NCBI GenBank assembly: GCA_026545765.1
Contig: CM048842.1
Span: 39,193,431 to 39,257,430 of the forward strand
Direction: 5' to 3'
Length of the DNA: 64,000 nt
DNA from: Plantago major
Lineage: Eukaryota; Streptophyta; Magnoliopsida; Lamiales; Plantaginaceae
Shown here: positions 11,320-20,934 of the stretch, piece by piece
How positions within the stretch are numbered: position 1 is the stretch's first letter
Layout: every line of letters begins with the position of its first letter
Position numbers and translations under genes: made by a program
Notes under the pieces: model-generated
What the model saw: only the letters and a program-made list of their open reading frames with translations
Told to the model about the DNA's origin: nothing
Databases searched by the model: none

Positions 11320-12420
11320 TATAAAACTAGACAATGTACATTACAAACTAGACAATTATGTTAGTCATTTACTAAATTTGAAACAGGGTGTTCTAATCAA
11401 TGATATACACTGAATGCTAACCAGGGTTTACATCGACTTGGTGATCAAATCTGAAAATAACATGGATGCTAGAAGAATGTTGGAGGATTCGTACCAACGA
11501 GATCTACTTATCAATGAGCTTGTTGGACGACAACAACAAACACCAAATGAAACCACAAGCAATTGTGTACCAAATTCAGAAACTACCATACTTGATCGAC
11601 TACACATCAAGACTAAGGGACGGAGTAAGGTACGCATAAAATGCCCGCTTGAGAAGACCATGTCCAAAAAGGCTTCAAAAGCTGATATAACAACTGTTGT
11701 TAGAAAGGAACAAATCATATAAATTTTATGTTTGATTTATGTTGTTAGATAAAAATGTTTCATATTTATGTTCATGTTTGATAATAAAACTAGACAATAT
11801 TTACTAAAAACTAGACAATATCCTGTAAAAACTAGACAAATATGTTGAGCTCAGTTAGTAAATTTGATAGTTGAAGGTGAAAGTGAAGAATGAATGTAAA
11901 AACTAGAGAATTCCTAGACAATATGATGTAAAAACTAGAGAATTCCTTTGATAAATTAGACAATATAATGTAAAAACTAGACAATATAATGTAAATTTAA
12001 AATCATGTAAAAACTAGAGAATTCATTTCATAAACGAGACAATATAATGTAAAAACTAGACAAACTATACAATTATGTTACACTAAGTAAATTTCTGGAC
12101 AAGTAATAAAAGTAGACAATTCATTTACAAAATTATACAATTCACCAACAAAACTAGACAAAATGTTGTAAAAACTAGACAATTATGCAGGTCATTTTTC
12201 AAATTTCTGGGGAAGTAATAAAATTAGACATTTCCTTGCAAAACATAGACAATGTTTACAGAAAACTAGACAATTGGATTCACAAAGTACTAACTGGGCA
12301 AATTTGAACAAGTAATGTCTGTGCAAAACACCAATACATCCAATACACCAAAACACTAAAAACACTAAACTAGACAATAAAATTCTGACTGGAAAACACT
12401 AAACACTAGACAGTTCAAAA
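11320..12420 (+). repeat. Dispersed AAACTAGACAAT array, about 18-20 copies
   Basis: Copies of AAACTAGACAAT and near variants (AAATTAGACAAT, AAACTAGAGAATTC, AAAGTAGACAATTC) occur every 20-60 bp, for example near 11325, 11345, 11788, 11810, 11831, 11950, 11976, 12053, 12153, 12174, 12264 and 12369. The array fills the last FAR1 intron and the whole gap between FAR1 and the converging Ulp1 fragment. No coding sequence is seen between 11723 and 12423. Spacing is irregular, so it is a dispersed motif field and not a simple tandem repeat. Confidence 0.8.
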
Positions 12421-12423
12421 ACA

Positions 12424-13018
12424 CTAATATTTCTTCGATTGCTTTAGTTTCTTCAGAGCATTCTTCTTCAAATTATCCAATCCACCCTCTTGAAAATCAT
12501 CATCAGCAGCAGGTCTCTTAGATCCTTGAGAAGTTTTTTCATTAGCAGCTTTCTTTGCTTCTAGCTTTTTCAACATATCATTCTCCTTCATTTTCTTTAT
12601 CACATCTTCTTTGTTAAATGATGAAACACTCTTCAAAATACCAGATCTCAAACCATTTGCATCAGCAAGAATAAGAGCTGAGCAAATTTCAACACGAAGG
12701 AATTTCCTACGATTCACGTAACATACAAAACAAAAACAAAAAGCTCATAAAAAATTATGCAAGAAGTTCACAATTTATCTACAAACTTAGGGAAAAATTA
12801 TGTAAAAAACATAATAAACAAGTACATACTTGCAATAGATCCTTGCAAGGAAAAGAAGTTCCTTGGAACAACTCCATATGCTCCATTAGAAAAACACCAC
12901 AGTCAGAAGTTCCAAGTCTACCAATCCAATCAAGCTTGACAATTTTGTTTTCAAAATTAGGAATAGAACTAGCAGCTGGATGACCAATATGGCGAAAGAA
13001 GGTCTCCATTTCACATCG
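12424..13018 (-). pseudogene. Ulp1-like (C48) protease fragment carried by the MULE
   Basis: A minus-strand exon at 13018-12830 (63 codons, acceptor AACAG|CGA, donor CAA|GTATG) contains IVKLDWIGRLG followed by TSDCGVFLMEHMELFQG. This is the catalytic-Cys block of Ulp1/SENP SUMO proteases (DCGxF...). A second segment (about 12717-12424) encodes KFLRVEICSALILADANG and a Lys/Glu/Ala-rich tail ending in a stop, as in plant Ulp1-like ORFs of MULEs. The upstream catalytic His and Asp exons are missing because Copia-1 inserted at 13138, next to another apparent exon end (ATTG|GTAAG, near 13126). MULEs carrying Ulp1 domains are known in plants (the Kaonashi type). The second exon does not join cleanly in phase, so I call it a pseudogene. 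Confidence 0.72.
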
Positions 13019-13137
13019 CTGTTATATCAAAACAGAAGAAAAATGTAAGCAACAAAGCAACAAAAACAACAACAAAAAGAAAGAAAAGAAAAATGATAAC
13101 AAGATTTCCATAAGAACTTACCAATACAGTCATTAAT

Positions 13138-13249
13138 CGTTAGGAATATCTGTTTAGATTTTGATCAGCAACCTAATAACTTATCTTAGCTCAGAAAGGT
13201 GGTTAGTACTCTTGGTTCACTTGAACGCTGTAAAAGAGGAAACTCACTA
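13138..13249 (+). repeat. Copia-1 5' LTR, part 1
   Basis: These 112 bp align with the first part of the Copia-2 LTRs at 16682 and 44985 (CTGTTTAGATTTTGATCAGC, TTCACTTGAAC, GTAAAAGAGGAAACTCACTA). The match stops at CACTA, where a 1953-bp element is inserted, and resumes at 15203. Confidence 0.88.
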
Positions 13250-15202
13250 TGTAACGCCCCGAAAATTACACTGATTTTTACAAGAACAAGGGCATTAAAA
13301 TAATAACGAAGAGACAATCTGAAAACTTTGAGAAGCTAAAATCTAACAGTTGACTTGCGAAAGACACTAATTTCAAAAGCAGCGGCTAAAACTTTACAAA
13401 ATCCCAATTAAAATCCCATCTCTCACTCTAGTTGCTGAACGTCTACCCGACTCGGTCCTCTACTAAACTCCGAAATCTACAAGGAAGGAAAACGAAAGAG
13501 TGTGAGACAAAAATCTCAGTGGTGTTCGTGTGTGACAGTGACAATTAAAATATCAATAGGAAAAACATATCAGAATCCAAAAATAATAACATATCATATA
13601 ACGAAGCAATAACAATGCAATCAATCGTTCGTTGGTGCCGCTCCTTGTAACCCCAATCCGAGCCCTTATCTCTCCACTCAATCAATCAATACCCGCCATG
13701 GTACGGGGTGGTACACTACTACCTCTAAGACCTCAGCGTCTCCTGCCTCGCGTCAAAGAGAAGTAAGCCAGAGCAACCCACACACATATCGACAGTCACC
13801 ACTGCCCGAAAATGCAATGAGTATACCCTAACCGAAAACTTGGCCAAAACAATCAATCAATCGAAACAATATCATATACAATATGTACATATTTTTATTT
13901 GAGCGGAAGCGATGCCAAATCAATTTTGATGCAATGTTTGAAAAGAATGAGTCGGAACTTTGATTCAATACATATATATATACAAGCAAGTACTTCCTTG
14001 GTTTTCGCAAGCGTTTTAAGAACACTCACCTTGTAAAGTTTCTCGTAAAATCTCAGAGTACGGAGTTCCTGAACAAAAGGTACCGACTAGTAAGAAATCA
14101 ATCTAAGACTACAAGAGCTACCCCTTAAACCCACTTTTCTCTATACTAAAGTCTCGCCACGAGACACAAAAGAAGCAAACAACTTAGAAAATAAAATAGA
14201 CAAGATAAATCATGGCTAAACACTCGAAGAGCAAGTAAAACACCATACTGCTAAGTGTCCAAAAGAAATTACCACACTAGACCTTTAAATTTGCATTTAA
14301 GAAAGAATAATTGGAACTCTCAAATACTAGTGTGTACCTGGTCCTGGAGTAACAAAACACAAACTGAACACATTGCAAAGCATAAAGGCAAACATACAAT
14401 TAATTAACTAGTAACCTAACTCGGCAGTCCTCAATCAATTAATTACTAATTAAGCAAATAAATCAAATAATTAATTTAATATTCCAACATCAAAGCATAG
14501 ACAAAAGTAGGAGACATAAAGTCTAATTAATTGTCCTAATATAAACTGAACAAGAGAAATTACAGGCCACGCCAACATCATATCATGTAAATTTATCAAT
14601 CCCGCAACACTTTGAAAAGCAGAAATCAGAGCATACACACAAGAAAATAATAGAGCATGTTGTACACATCTCTTAAACAAAAAATTAACAGAACTAGGTA
14701 GTCATCAATAATAGAAGAGTTACACACAACAAGCACATATTGAAACAACAAATACAGAACCTACAGCTACACACAAAATCCCGCCCCCGCAAACTCTAAC
14801 TCAGCAACACAAAATAAACGTCAAGAGGAACTTACCGAAGGTTGAACGATTAGAAAGTTTAGCAGCAAACACAAGCAAGGTTCTATGCGAAAGAAGATTG
14901 GCGTAAAGGCAATCAATGGTAAAACAAAGAAGGGATGGAAGAAAGCTCGGTAGTTTTGTGTTGAAGATTTCTGGAAATCAGCTTGGATTTGTGCGTGAAG
15001 AACTGGAAGAATATTTAGGATTCTTCCTACGCTATATAATTAGCGTAGAGAATACTAGATATATTCCAGATTCATACAAAGAGTTTGAGTATTAACAGGA
15101 TTCTAATGGCCAGCTTAAAGAGTCCACAATTTAACAACAACTAATTAAAAGAGTAAACATATAATTATAAGAAGTAATTTACTGAAAATTCGGGGTTTCA
15201 CA
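13250..15202. mobile_element. Solo-LTR-like insertion of 1953 bp with CACTA target duplication
   Basis: The insertion begins TGTAACGCCCCGAAAATT and ends AATTCGGGGTTTCACA, an imperfect inverted terminus with TG...CA ends. It is flanked by the 5-bp duplication CACTA (13245-13249 and 15203-15207), and removing it restores the LTR sequence seen in the sister copies. TG...CA ends plus a 5-bp duplication indicate retroviral-type integration. I find no gag or pol frame, so the simplest reading is a solo LTR of a large LTR family, or a non-autonomous element. The lineage is unknown to me. No gene is seen inside. Confidence 0.78.
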
Positions 15203-15207
15203 CACTA

Positions 15208-16681
15208 AGTATGATAGTCTAGCAAATCTTGTATAGGATGTTAGGTCTCTGAATGTAATTTTTTATTCCTCTAAAGAAGACCAAGAAGAAGGCATCCAGC
15301 AGGAAAAGTTCGACGGATTTGAAGATTTGAAGACTGCACAAGATTGCTGAAGACAAGGGTTTTCAGATACCTATGACCAGATATCTTGAAGACAAGCATT
15401 TTTAAATAAACAGTGTTGCAAAAATACATCTGAGAAATAAAAGGTTTCTGAAATAAGTGCCAACAGATATCTACACTCAGATACCTTGAACATAAACTAT
15501 GTTTCTGAAAAGAAATATATTATAACAAGTTGTTTCAACAAGTGGTATCTGAAGTTGTGATAATTTCAGAAAAGGACGTGCAAAGCTTCAGAGAACTCTG
15601 ATAGTAAAAGATCTCTGATACAATGCATAGTTCCGTTGGCACTATAGGACAAAGTATAGTACAATGCATTAAATGCGCGGACAGAGATGTCTGAACAAAA
15701 ACGGTAGCTTCTGAAGAAGAAGACAAACGTACTACAGTACTATACTCAGATATAAATAGTTTGAATTTGATTTACACCTAACGGATACTATTCAAACGGC
15801 ACTCAAATTCATCTATAAATATCAACACTGAGACTGCTTGAGAATACACACAGAACTTATACCTTGGAACACTGAACTTACATTGAATACTCTCACAATC
15901 TCTCTCAAGCACACTACTTACCTTCAAGCTTTCTGTTGTGACCAAAGCTCTTGATTCTAAGTAGCACAAAAGTTTTAAGTGTCCTGATCCTTAACAAGCA
16001 TTGCTATTTGTGAAAGAATTGAATTAAGATTTGATATCTGAGATTCATTCTCTTGAACATTTATCATAGACTTGGGTCAGTAAAGAACAAGATACCATAC
16101 ATTGCAAAGTGTATTAAGTATACTTGATTCTTAGAGCTATCTGCATAACTGAACAAGTTATTAAAGAAGCTCACCTGACAAACTACCTTAACCAACACCT
16201 TAATCGGTGGAGTATGGAAGTACTTAGTTTGGGAAACTAAGGAATAACTCCAAGGTTACTGAGCATAGGAAGTACTTAGTTTGGGAAACTAAGGAATAGC
16301 TCAAAAGGTTTCTGAGTACAGGAAGTACTTGGCTGTGAAAGCCGGGGAATAACTCAGGGGGAACACTTGGTTGGGAACCTAGTGTAATTAGGAATCAAGA
16401 GAAGATATTTGTAAGGTTACATCAATTATCTGTCTTAGTGGATTCTAGGTCTGAGAAAGGTCGAAGTGGATTAGTTGAAGGATTACGCCACCTTCAGATA
16501 CCACTATAAAAAGACGTGTTATTTACTTTCTGCATTTTATTACTTGCTTTATTTACCTTGCAAAGTATTTACACCTATCTTGCTGAGCACGTGCACTTAT
16601 CACAGAAAAGTCTTCCGCTCTCTGAAATTAAGTATAAAAAATCTTCACAGATATATGAGAAACAGTGTTTATCGACAAAAG
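15208..16681 (+). repeat. Copia-1 5' LTR, part 2
   Basis: The segment continues the LTR after the CACTA duplication and aligns with 16796-18245 and 45096-46535. It contains the U3 promoter motif TATAAATA at about 15814-15821. It ends at TTTATCGACAAAAG, lacking the last 59 bp of the LTR; those bases are found at 46615-46673 on the far side of Copia-2. AAAAG (16677-16681) is the left target duplication of Copia-2. Confidence 0.9.
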
Positions 16682-18295
16682 TGTTAGGATTATCTGTTTA
16701 GATTTTGATCAGCAACCTAATGACTTATCTTAGCTCAGAAAGGTGATTAGTACCCTTTGTTCACTTGAACATTGTAAAAGAGGAAACTCACTAAGTATGA
16801 TAGTCTAGCAAATCTTGTATAGGATGTTATGTGTCGAAATGTAATTTTTATTTTCTGAAGAAGACCAAGAAGAAGGCATCCAGCAGGAAAAGTTCAACAG
16901 ATTTGAAGATTTGAAGACTGCACAAGATTGCTGAAGACAAGGGTTTTTCAGATACCTATGTTCAGATATCTTGAAGAAACAAGTGTTTCGAAACACAAGT
17001 GTTGCAAAAGATATCTGAGAATAAAAGGTTTCTGAGACGAGGAAAGTGCCCACAGATATCTACACTCAGATACCTTGGACATAAAATATGCTTCTGAAAA
17101 AGAAATATATTATAACAAGTTGTTTAAACAAGTGGTATCTGGAGCTATGATGATCTCTGGAAGAGAACGTGCAAAGCCTTAGAAATCTTGCATAGTTCCC
17201 TTGGCACTACAGGACAAAGTATAGTACAGTGCATTAAATGCGCGGACAGAAATGTCTGAATAAAAGTTGTAGCTGAAGAAGAAGACAAACCTGCTACAGT
17301 ACTATACTTAGATATCAATAGTTTGAATTTGATTTAAGCCTAACGGATACTATTCAAATGGCACACAAATTCATCTATAAATATCAACACTTAGATTGCT
17401 TGAGAACACACCTTAGACAACACAGAACTACATACTGAATATTCTCACAAGCTCTCTTAAGCAAACTACTTACCTTCAAGCTTTCTGTTGCGACCAAAGC
17501 TCTTGATTCTAAGTAGCACAAAAGTTCTAAGTGTCCTGATCCTTAACGAGCATTGTTATATGTGAAAGAGTTGAACTAAGATTTCATATCTGAGCTTCAT
17601 TCTCTTGAACACTTTTCATAGACTTGGGTCAGTAGAGAACAAGATACCATACATTGCAAAGTGTATTAAGTATACTTGATTCATAGATCTATTTGAATAA
17701 CTGAACAAGTTATTAAAGAAGCTCACCTGACAATTTACCTTATCCAACACCTTAAACGGCGTGGAGTACAGGAAGTACTTAGTTTGGGAAACTAAGGAAT
17801 AACTTCAAGGTTATTGAGCACAGGAAGTACTTAGTCTGGGAAACTAAGGAACAACTCAAAAGGTTTCTGAGTACAGGAAGTACTTGGCTGTGAAAGCCGG
17901 GGAATAACTCAGGGGGAACACTTGGTTGGGAACCTAGTGTATTTAGGAATCAAGAGAAGATATATGTAAGGTTACCTCATTTATCTGTCTTAGTGGATTC
18001 TAGGTCTGAGAAAGGCCGAAGTGGATTAGTTGAAGGATTACGCCACCTTCAGATACCACTATAAAAAGACTTGTGTTATTTACTTTCTGCAGTTTATTAC
18101 TTGCTTTACTTATCTTGCAAAGTACTTACACTTATCTTGCTGAGCACGTGCACTTATCACAGAAAAGTCTTCCGCTCTCTGAAATAAAGTATCAGATATC
18201 TTAACAGATATCTGAGAAACTTGTTTAACGACAAATGCTTTAAAAGACTATTCACCCCCCTCTAGTCTTTTACTTTGCCATTATCTGGACCAACA
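16682..18295 (+). repeat. Copia-2 5' LTR (1614 bp)
   Basis: Bounded by TGTTAGGATTATCTG and TCTGGACCAACA, it is followed two bases later by the primer-binding site. The promoter-like TATAAATA is at 17376-17383, about 30-40 bp before the probable start of R. Three repeats of a GGAAGTACTTrG-type block lie at about 17768-17890 (GAAGTACTTAGTTTGGGAAA and variants). A C-run with CTCTAGTCTTTTAC lies close to the 3' end, as in the other LTRs of this group. Confidence 0.93.
17376..17383 (+). promoter_or_regulatory. TATA box in the Copia-2 LTR
   Basis: TATAAATA occurs at the same place in all three A-type LTRs (also 15814-15821 and 45682-45689), preceded by AATTCATC and followed by TCAACAC. It is the best candidate for the element's own Pol II promoter. 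Confidence 0.65.
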
Positions 18296-18297
18296 AG

Positions 18298-18309
18298 TGG
18301 TATCAGAGC
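18298..18309 (+). other. Primer-binding site of Copia-2 (initiator tRNA-Met)
   Basis: TGGTATCAGAGC begins two bases after the LTR end. This is the standard copia PBS, complementary to the 3' end of plant initiator tRNA-Met. The same 12 bases occur in Copia-1, Copia-3 (minus strand) and Copia-4. Confidence 0.93.
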
Positions 18310-18413
18310 AGGAGGTTCCCAAGCCTTCTGCACTGAACCTAGATCCCAGATAAGTGCCCATTAACTGCTTTTCACCTACACTTGATTTGTTTGTTTAGTG
18401 TGTCTGCTGCAGG

Positions 18414-20934
18414 ATGTCTTTAAGTGACGCCCCAATTCTTAAGCCAGAGAATTATGAAAAATGGAAGAACAACATGATGCTCCACCTAGAAGCCATCAGT
18501 GACGAAATGATCGAAGTAATAAAGAATGGCCTGATAGTCATTCAACAACTCAAGCAAGTCATGGAGGTTTCAAATGGTAGAGACAGAGAACAAAGCCATG
18601 GGTCTTCACAGACAGATGCATCAACCAGTGGGAGACCTGCCAGTCAAGTTATTTACGAATCATAGCCCAGAGAGCTCTGGACATCGGAAGATGCCAAGAG
18701 AAATCGACTGGATGGTCAGGCTCGTAATATCATCATACGTTCTACTCTAGAGCACATACAGTGTAAACTGTGGGGTGAAAAAATGGCGAAAGTGGCCTGG
18801 CAATTGATTGAAGAAATCTGTGCCGGCACTGAGAAAACAAAGGAAAATAAGTTCGAAGTTTTGAAGCTCAAATTCAAAAACTTTAAACAAGGTCCCACAG
18901 AGACTGTTGAAGAACTAGATTTCCGGTTTACAACACTTATGAGTGACATGGCTGCACTTGGTGAGAGTAATAGATATAACCAGTCAGAAAAGATTAAGAC
19001 TATTGTGAGAAGTCTAAATCATAACTGGGAACACACAAAGTTTTTCTACTTTAACCAAGGAATGCCAGATATCACTCCTGTGGAACTTTTCTCTCACCTT
19101 GCCACTGTTGACTATGAGACAACCCAAAGAGAACAGACAACTGAGAAGTTGCAAAATGTTGCTCTAGTTGCTCAAGGAACTTCTGAAAAGAAGAAAGGTA
19201 AGGAGGTGACTGAGGATGCTCTTGCTGTAAAGCAAATGGGAAAATATGTCAGTCGAGAAATTGAGAGAAGAAAAGCCAAAGAGAAGCTGAAAAAGCATCT
19301 AGGCTCAAACTACCACCAGTTCAAAAATATGCAAAGCTCACTGAACAAGTCTGCTAAAAAAGTATCTAGTACTGAGGAAGCAGAAATCGGAAATGATATC
19401 TGTTTCTATTGTAAGAAACCTGGTCATTTCAAGAAAGATTGCCCAGCCTTCAACAAACTAAAGACAGGTGACAAGAATGACAGAAGAATCGTCAAAAGAA
19501 GTCAGAGAGCTATGCTCACCGAAGAAAGGAAAAAGATTCAAATCCAACTGGATGCTCTAGATATTGAATCTGACTCTGAGGATGAGGATTCAGATGATTC
19601 CACACTGCCTTCCCCAGAAATGTGCGGTGTCTCTCATGAAATAATTTACTTTGGTCAAAAGAAGAAAGAAGTGTGTGTTATGGCTGAAGAAATCTTTTCA
19701 GATATCTCCAACATTGAACCTTGTCTAATGGCTGATGAGGTAACACATACTTCCTGCTATACTTATGAAAGTGATGAAGAGGGAATCAAAGATCTGGAAA
19801 ATCTCAAAAGACAACTTGATCTCTACGAAAGAGAATTTCTAATGATCCGAGCTAGAGCCGAAAACCTTGAAGAAGAAAAGAATTCTCTTGTAAAGGAAAA
19901 TTCTCAATTAATCAAGATATCTGAGAAAAAGGATGCCGAAAATGCATTTCTCAAGGCTCAGATATCTGAGACCGAAAAGTCACATAAAGAAGCGATGGCC
20001 AATCTTCAAAAGAAATGTGAAGATCTTCTTTCTGAGAATAAGGAACTCAAAAAGAAAGAACTATCTTTTCAATCTTATGCCAAAGATGGTGACACTCTTA
20101 CTGAAGTACAATCTTATTTAAGAGATCCTTCAGAAAAGAGAGGACTTGGGCTGGACACACACACAGACAGTTCCACCACTCTGAATAAGAGTAATGAAGG
20201 ACTAACATTTGTCAGTGCTCAGCAAGGTATTTCCCAAACAATCTACAATATCGGTCAGAAAAATAAGATTGTTGACAAAGGAAAGGCAGTTGCGACTAAG
20301 CCTTTGTGGGAAAAACAAGTCCAAAGGAAAACTGATGGGAATGTTTCTGGAAATAAACATAACACTGAGAAGTGTAATCACCCACAGTGCTATGTCTCTC
20401 AAAAAGGAAAAATTGCCGGAGCTGCCAAATTCTCCCATGTCACATTTTCTGGAAAGAAAATAGATTATCCAGAGACTAGCAAAGCTGCTGAGAAGAGATC
20501 TCAGATAGCACCAGGTGCTCGGAATGGTATTGGCTATAAAGCCATCGGGAAAACAACTTGCTCGTGAGTACAAACAAGAGCAAGAACGATGGTTAAAGGA
20601 TAGAATCGCTCATAGCAATTATTAGAAGTGGAAGATAAATCAAGCCACTAAAAATCTGAATGCCAGGGCTAGAAGAAATCTGGCTAGGAAAGCTAAGTTT
20701 GCTGAGAAGCAGACTAAAAAACCTGACAGGTATCTGAAAGCACCAAATGGAGCACCAAGTAACACACCAAGGAAGAAAATAGTTCTTAATAACAATGATA
20801 CTAATCATTTAACTCGAATTCCTCCTTATGTTCCTGTTAGACAAAAGAAAGTTCCTAAGAAATTCATCAAAAATGGATTCCTACTGGAAGATTCTTTAGT
20901 CCAGATGGTTCCATTGTTTGTATGAGAACCTAAT
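18414..20934 (+). pseudogene. Copia-2 gag
   Basis: This is the nucleocapsid/capsid part of the gag-pol polyprotein, starting at ATG 18414 (MSLSDAPILKPENYEKW). The capsid-like helical region continues to KFFYFNQGMPDITPVELFSH. The CCHC zinc knuckle CFYCKKPGHFKKDC is at 19401-19442. After it comes an unusually long C-terminal extension, with an acidic patch (SDSEDEDSDDS), a strong coiled coil of about 120 residues (19790-20100), and a Cys/His cluster KCNHPQCYV near 20371. One nonsense codon (TAG 18663-18665, where Copia-1 has a Lys codon) and a +1 A insertion near 20550 (AIGK) break the frame. The remainder, in other frames, continues to 20934 with NLNARARRNLARKAKF. Confidence 0.88.

Larger units (their letters stand above)
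8295..11722 (+). pseudogene. FAR1-type Mutator-like (MULE) transposase, broken
   Basis: A spliced FAR1/FHY3-family gene is recognisable. Likely exons are 8295-8369 (ATG, 25 codons, donor CAG|GTATG), 8498-8555, about 9137-10121, 10255-10728, 10863-11256 and 11425-11722. The N-terminus has the FAR1 DNA-binding region (PLVGSLLGR, CSAEGC, TRCGCMV, MNHTHPY). The MULE transposase core follows with VVVFDTTF (first Asp, near 9900), FTDQDAAI (second Asp, near 10086) and STQRSES. The SWIM zinc finger CSCKHLEEVGWLCFHYYRVL is at about 11043-11102. Lesions are TAA at 9237-9239 (Gly expected before FSVK), TAG at 10687-10689, and a frameshift near 10910-10925 just before KAAYSLRSNG. An exon 2/3 phase mismatch is also present. 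It is a dead transposase and not a domesticated light-signalling gene. Confidence 0.85.

Noticed and set aside
16675..16690. Tandem LTR-LTR junction formed by unequal recombination
   Set aside because: AAAAG duplications at 16677-16681 and 46610-46614, and the complementary LTR pieces, are explained exactly by Copia-2 inserting into Copia-1's LTR.
20202..20573. Antisense open frames within gag and pol (several over 100 codons)
   Set aside because: They are shadows on the opposite strand of the gag-pol frames and appear in parallel in the sister copies for that reason.
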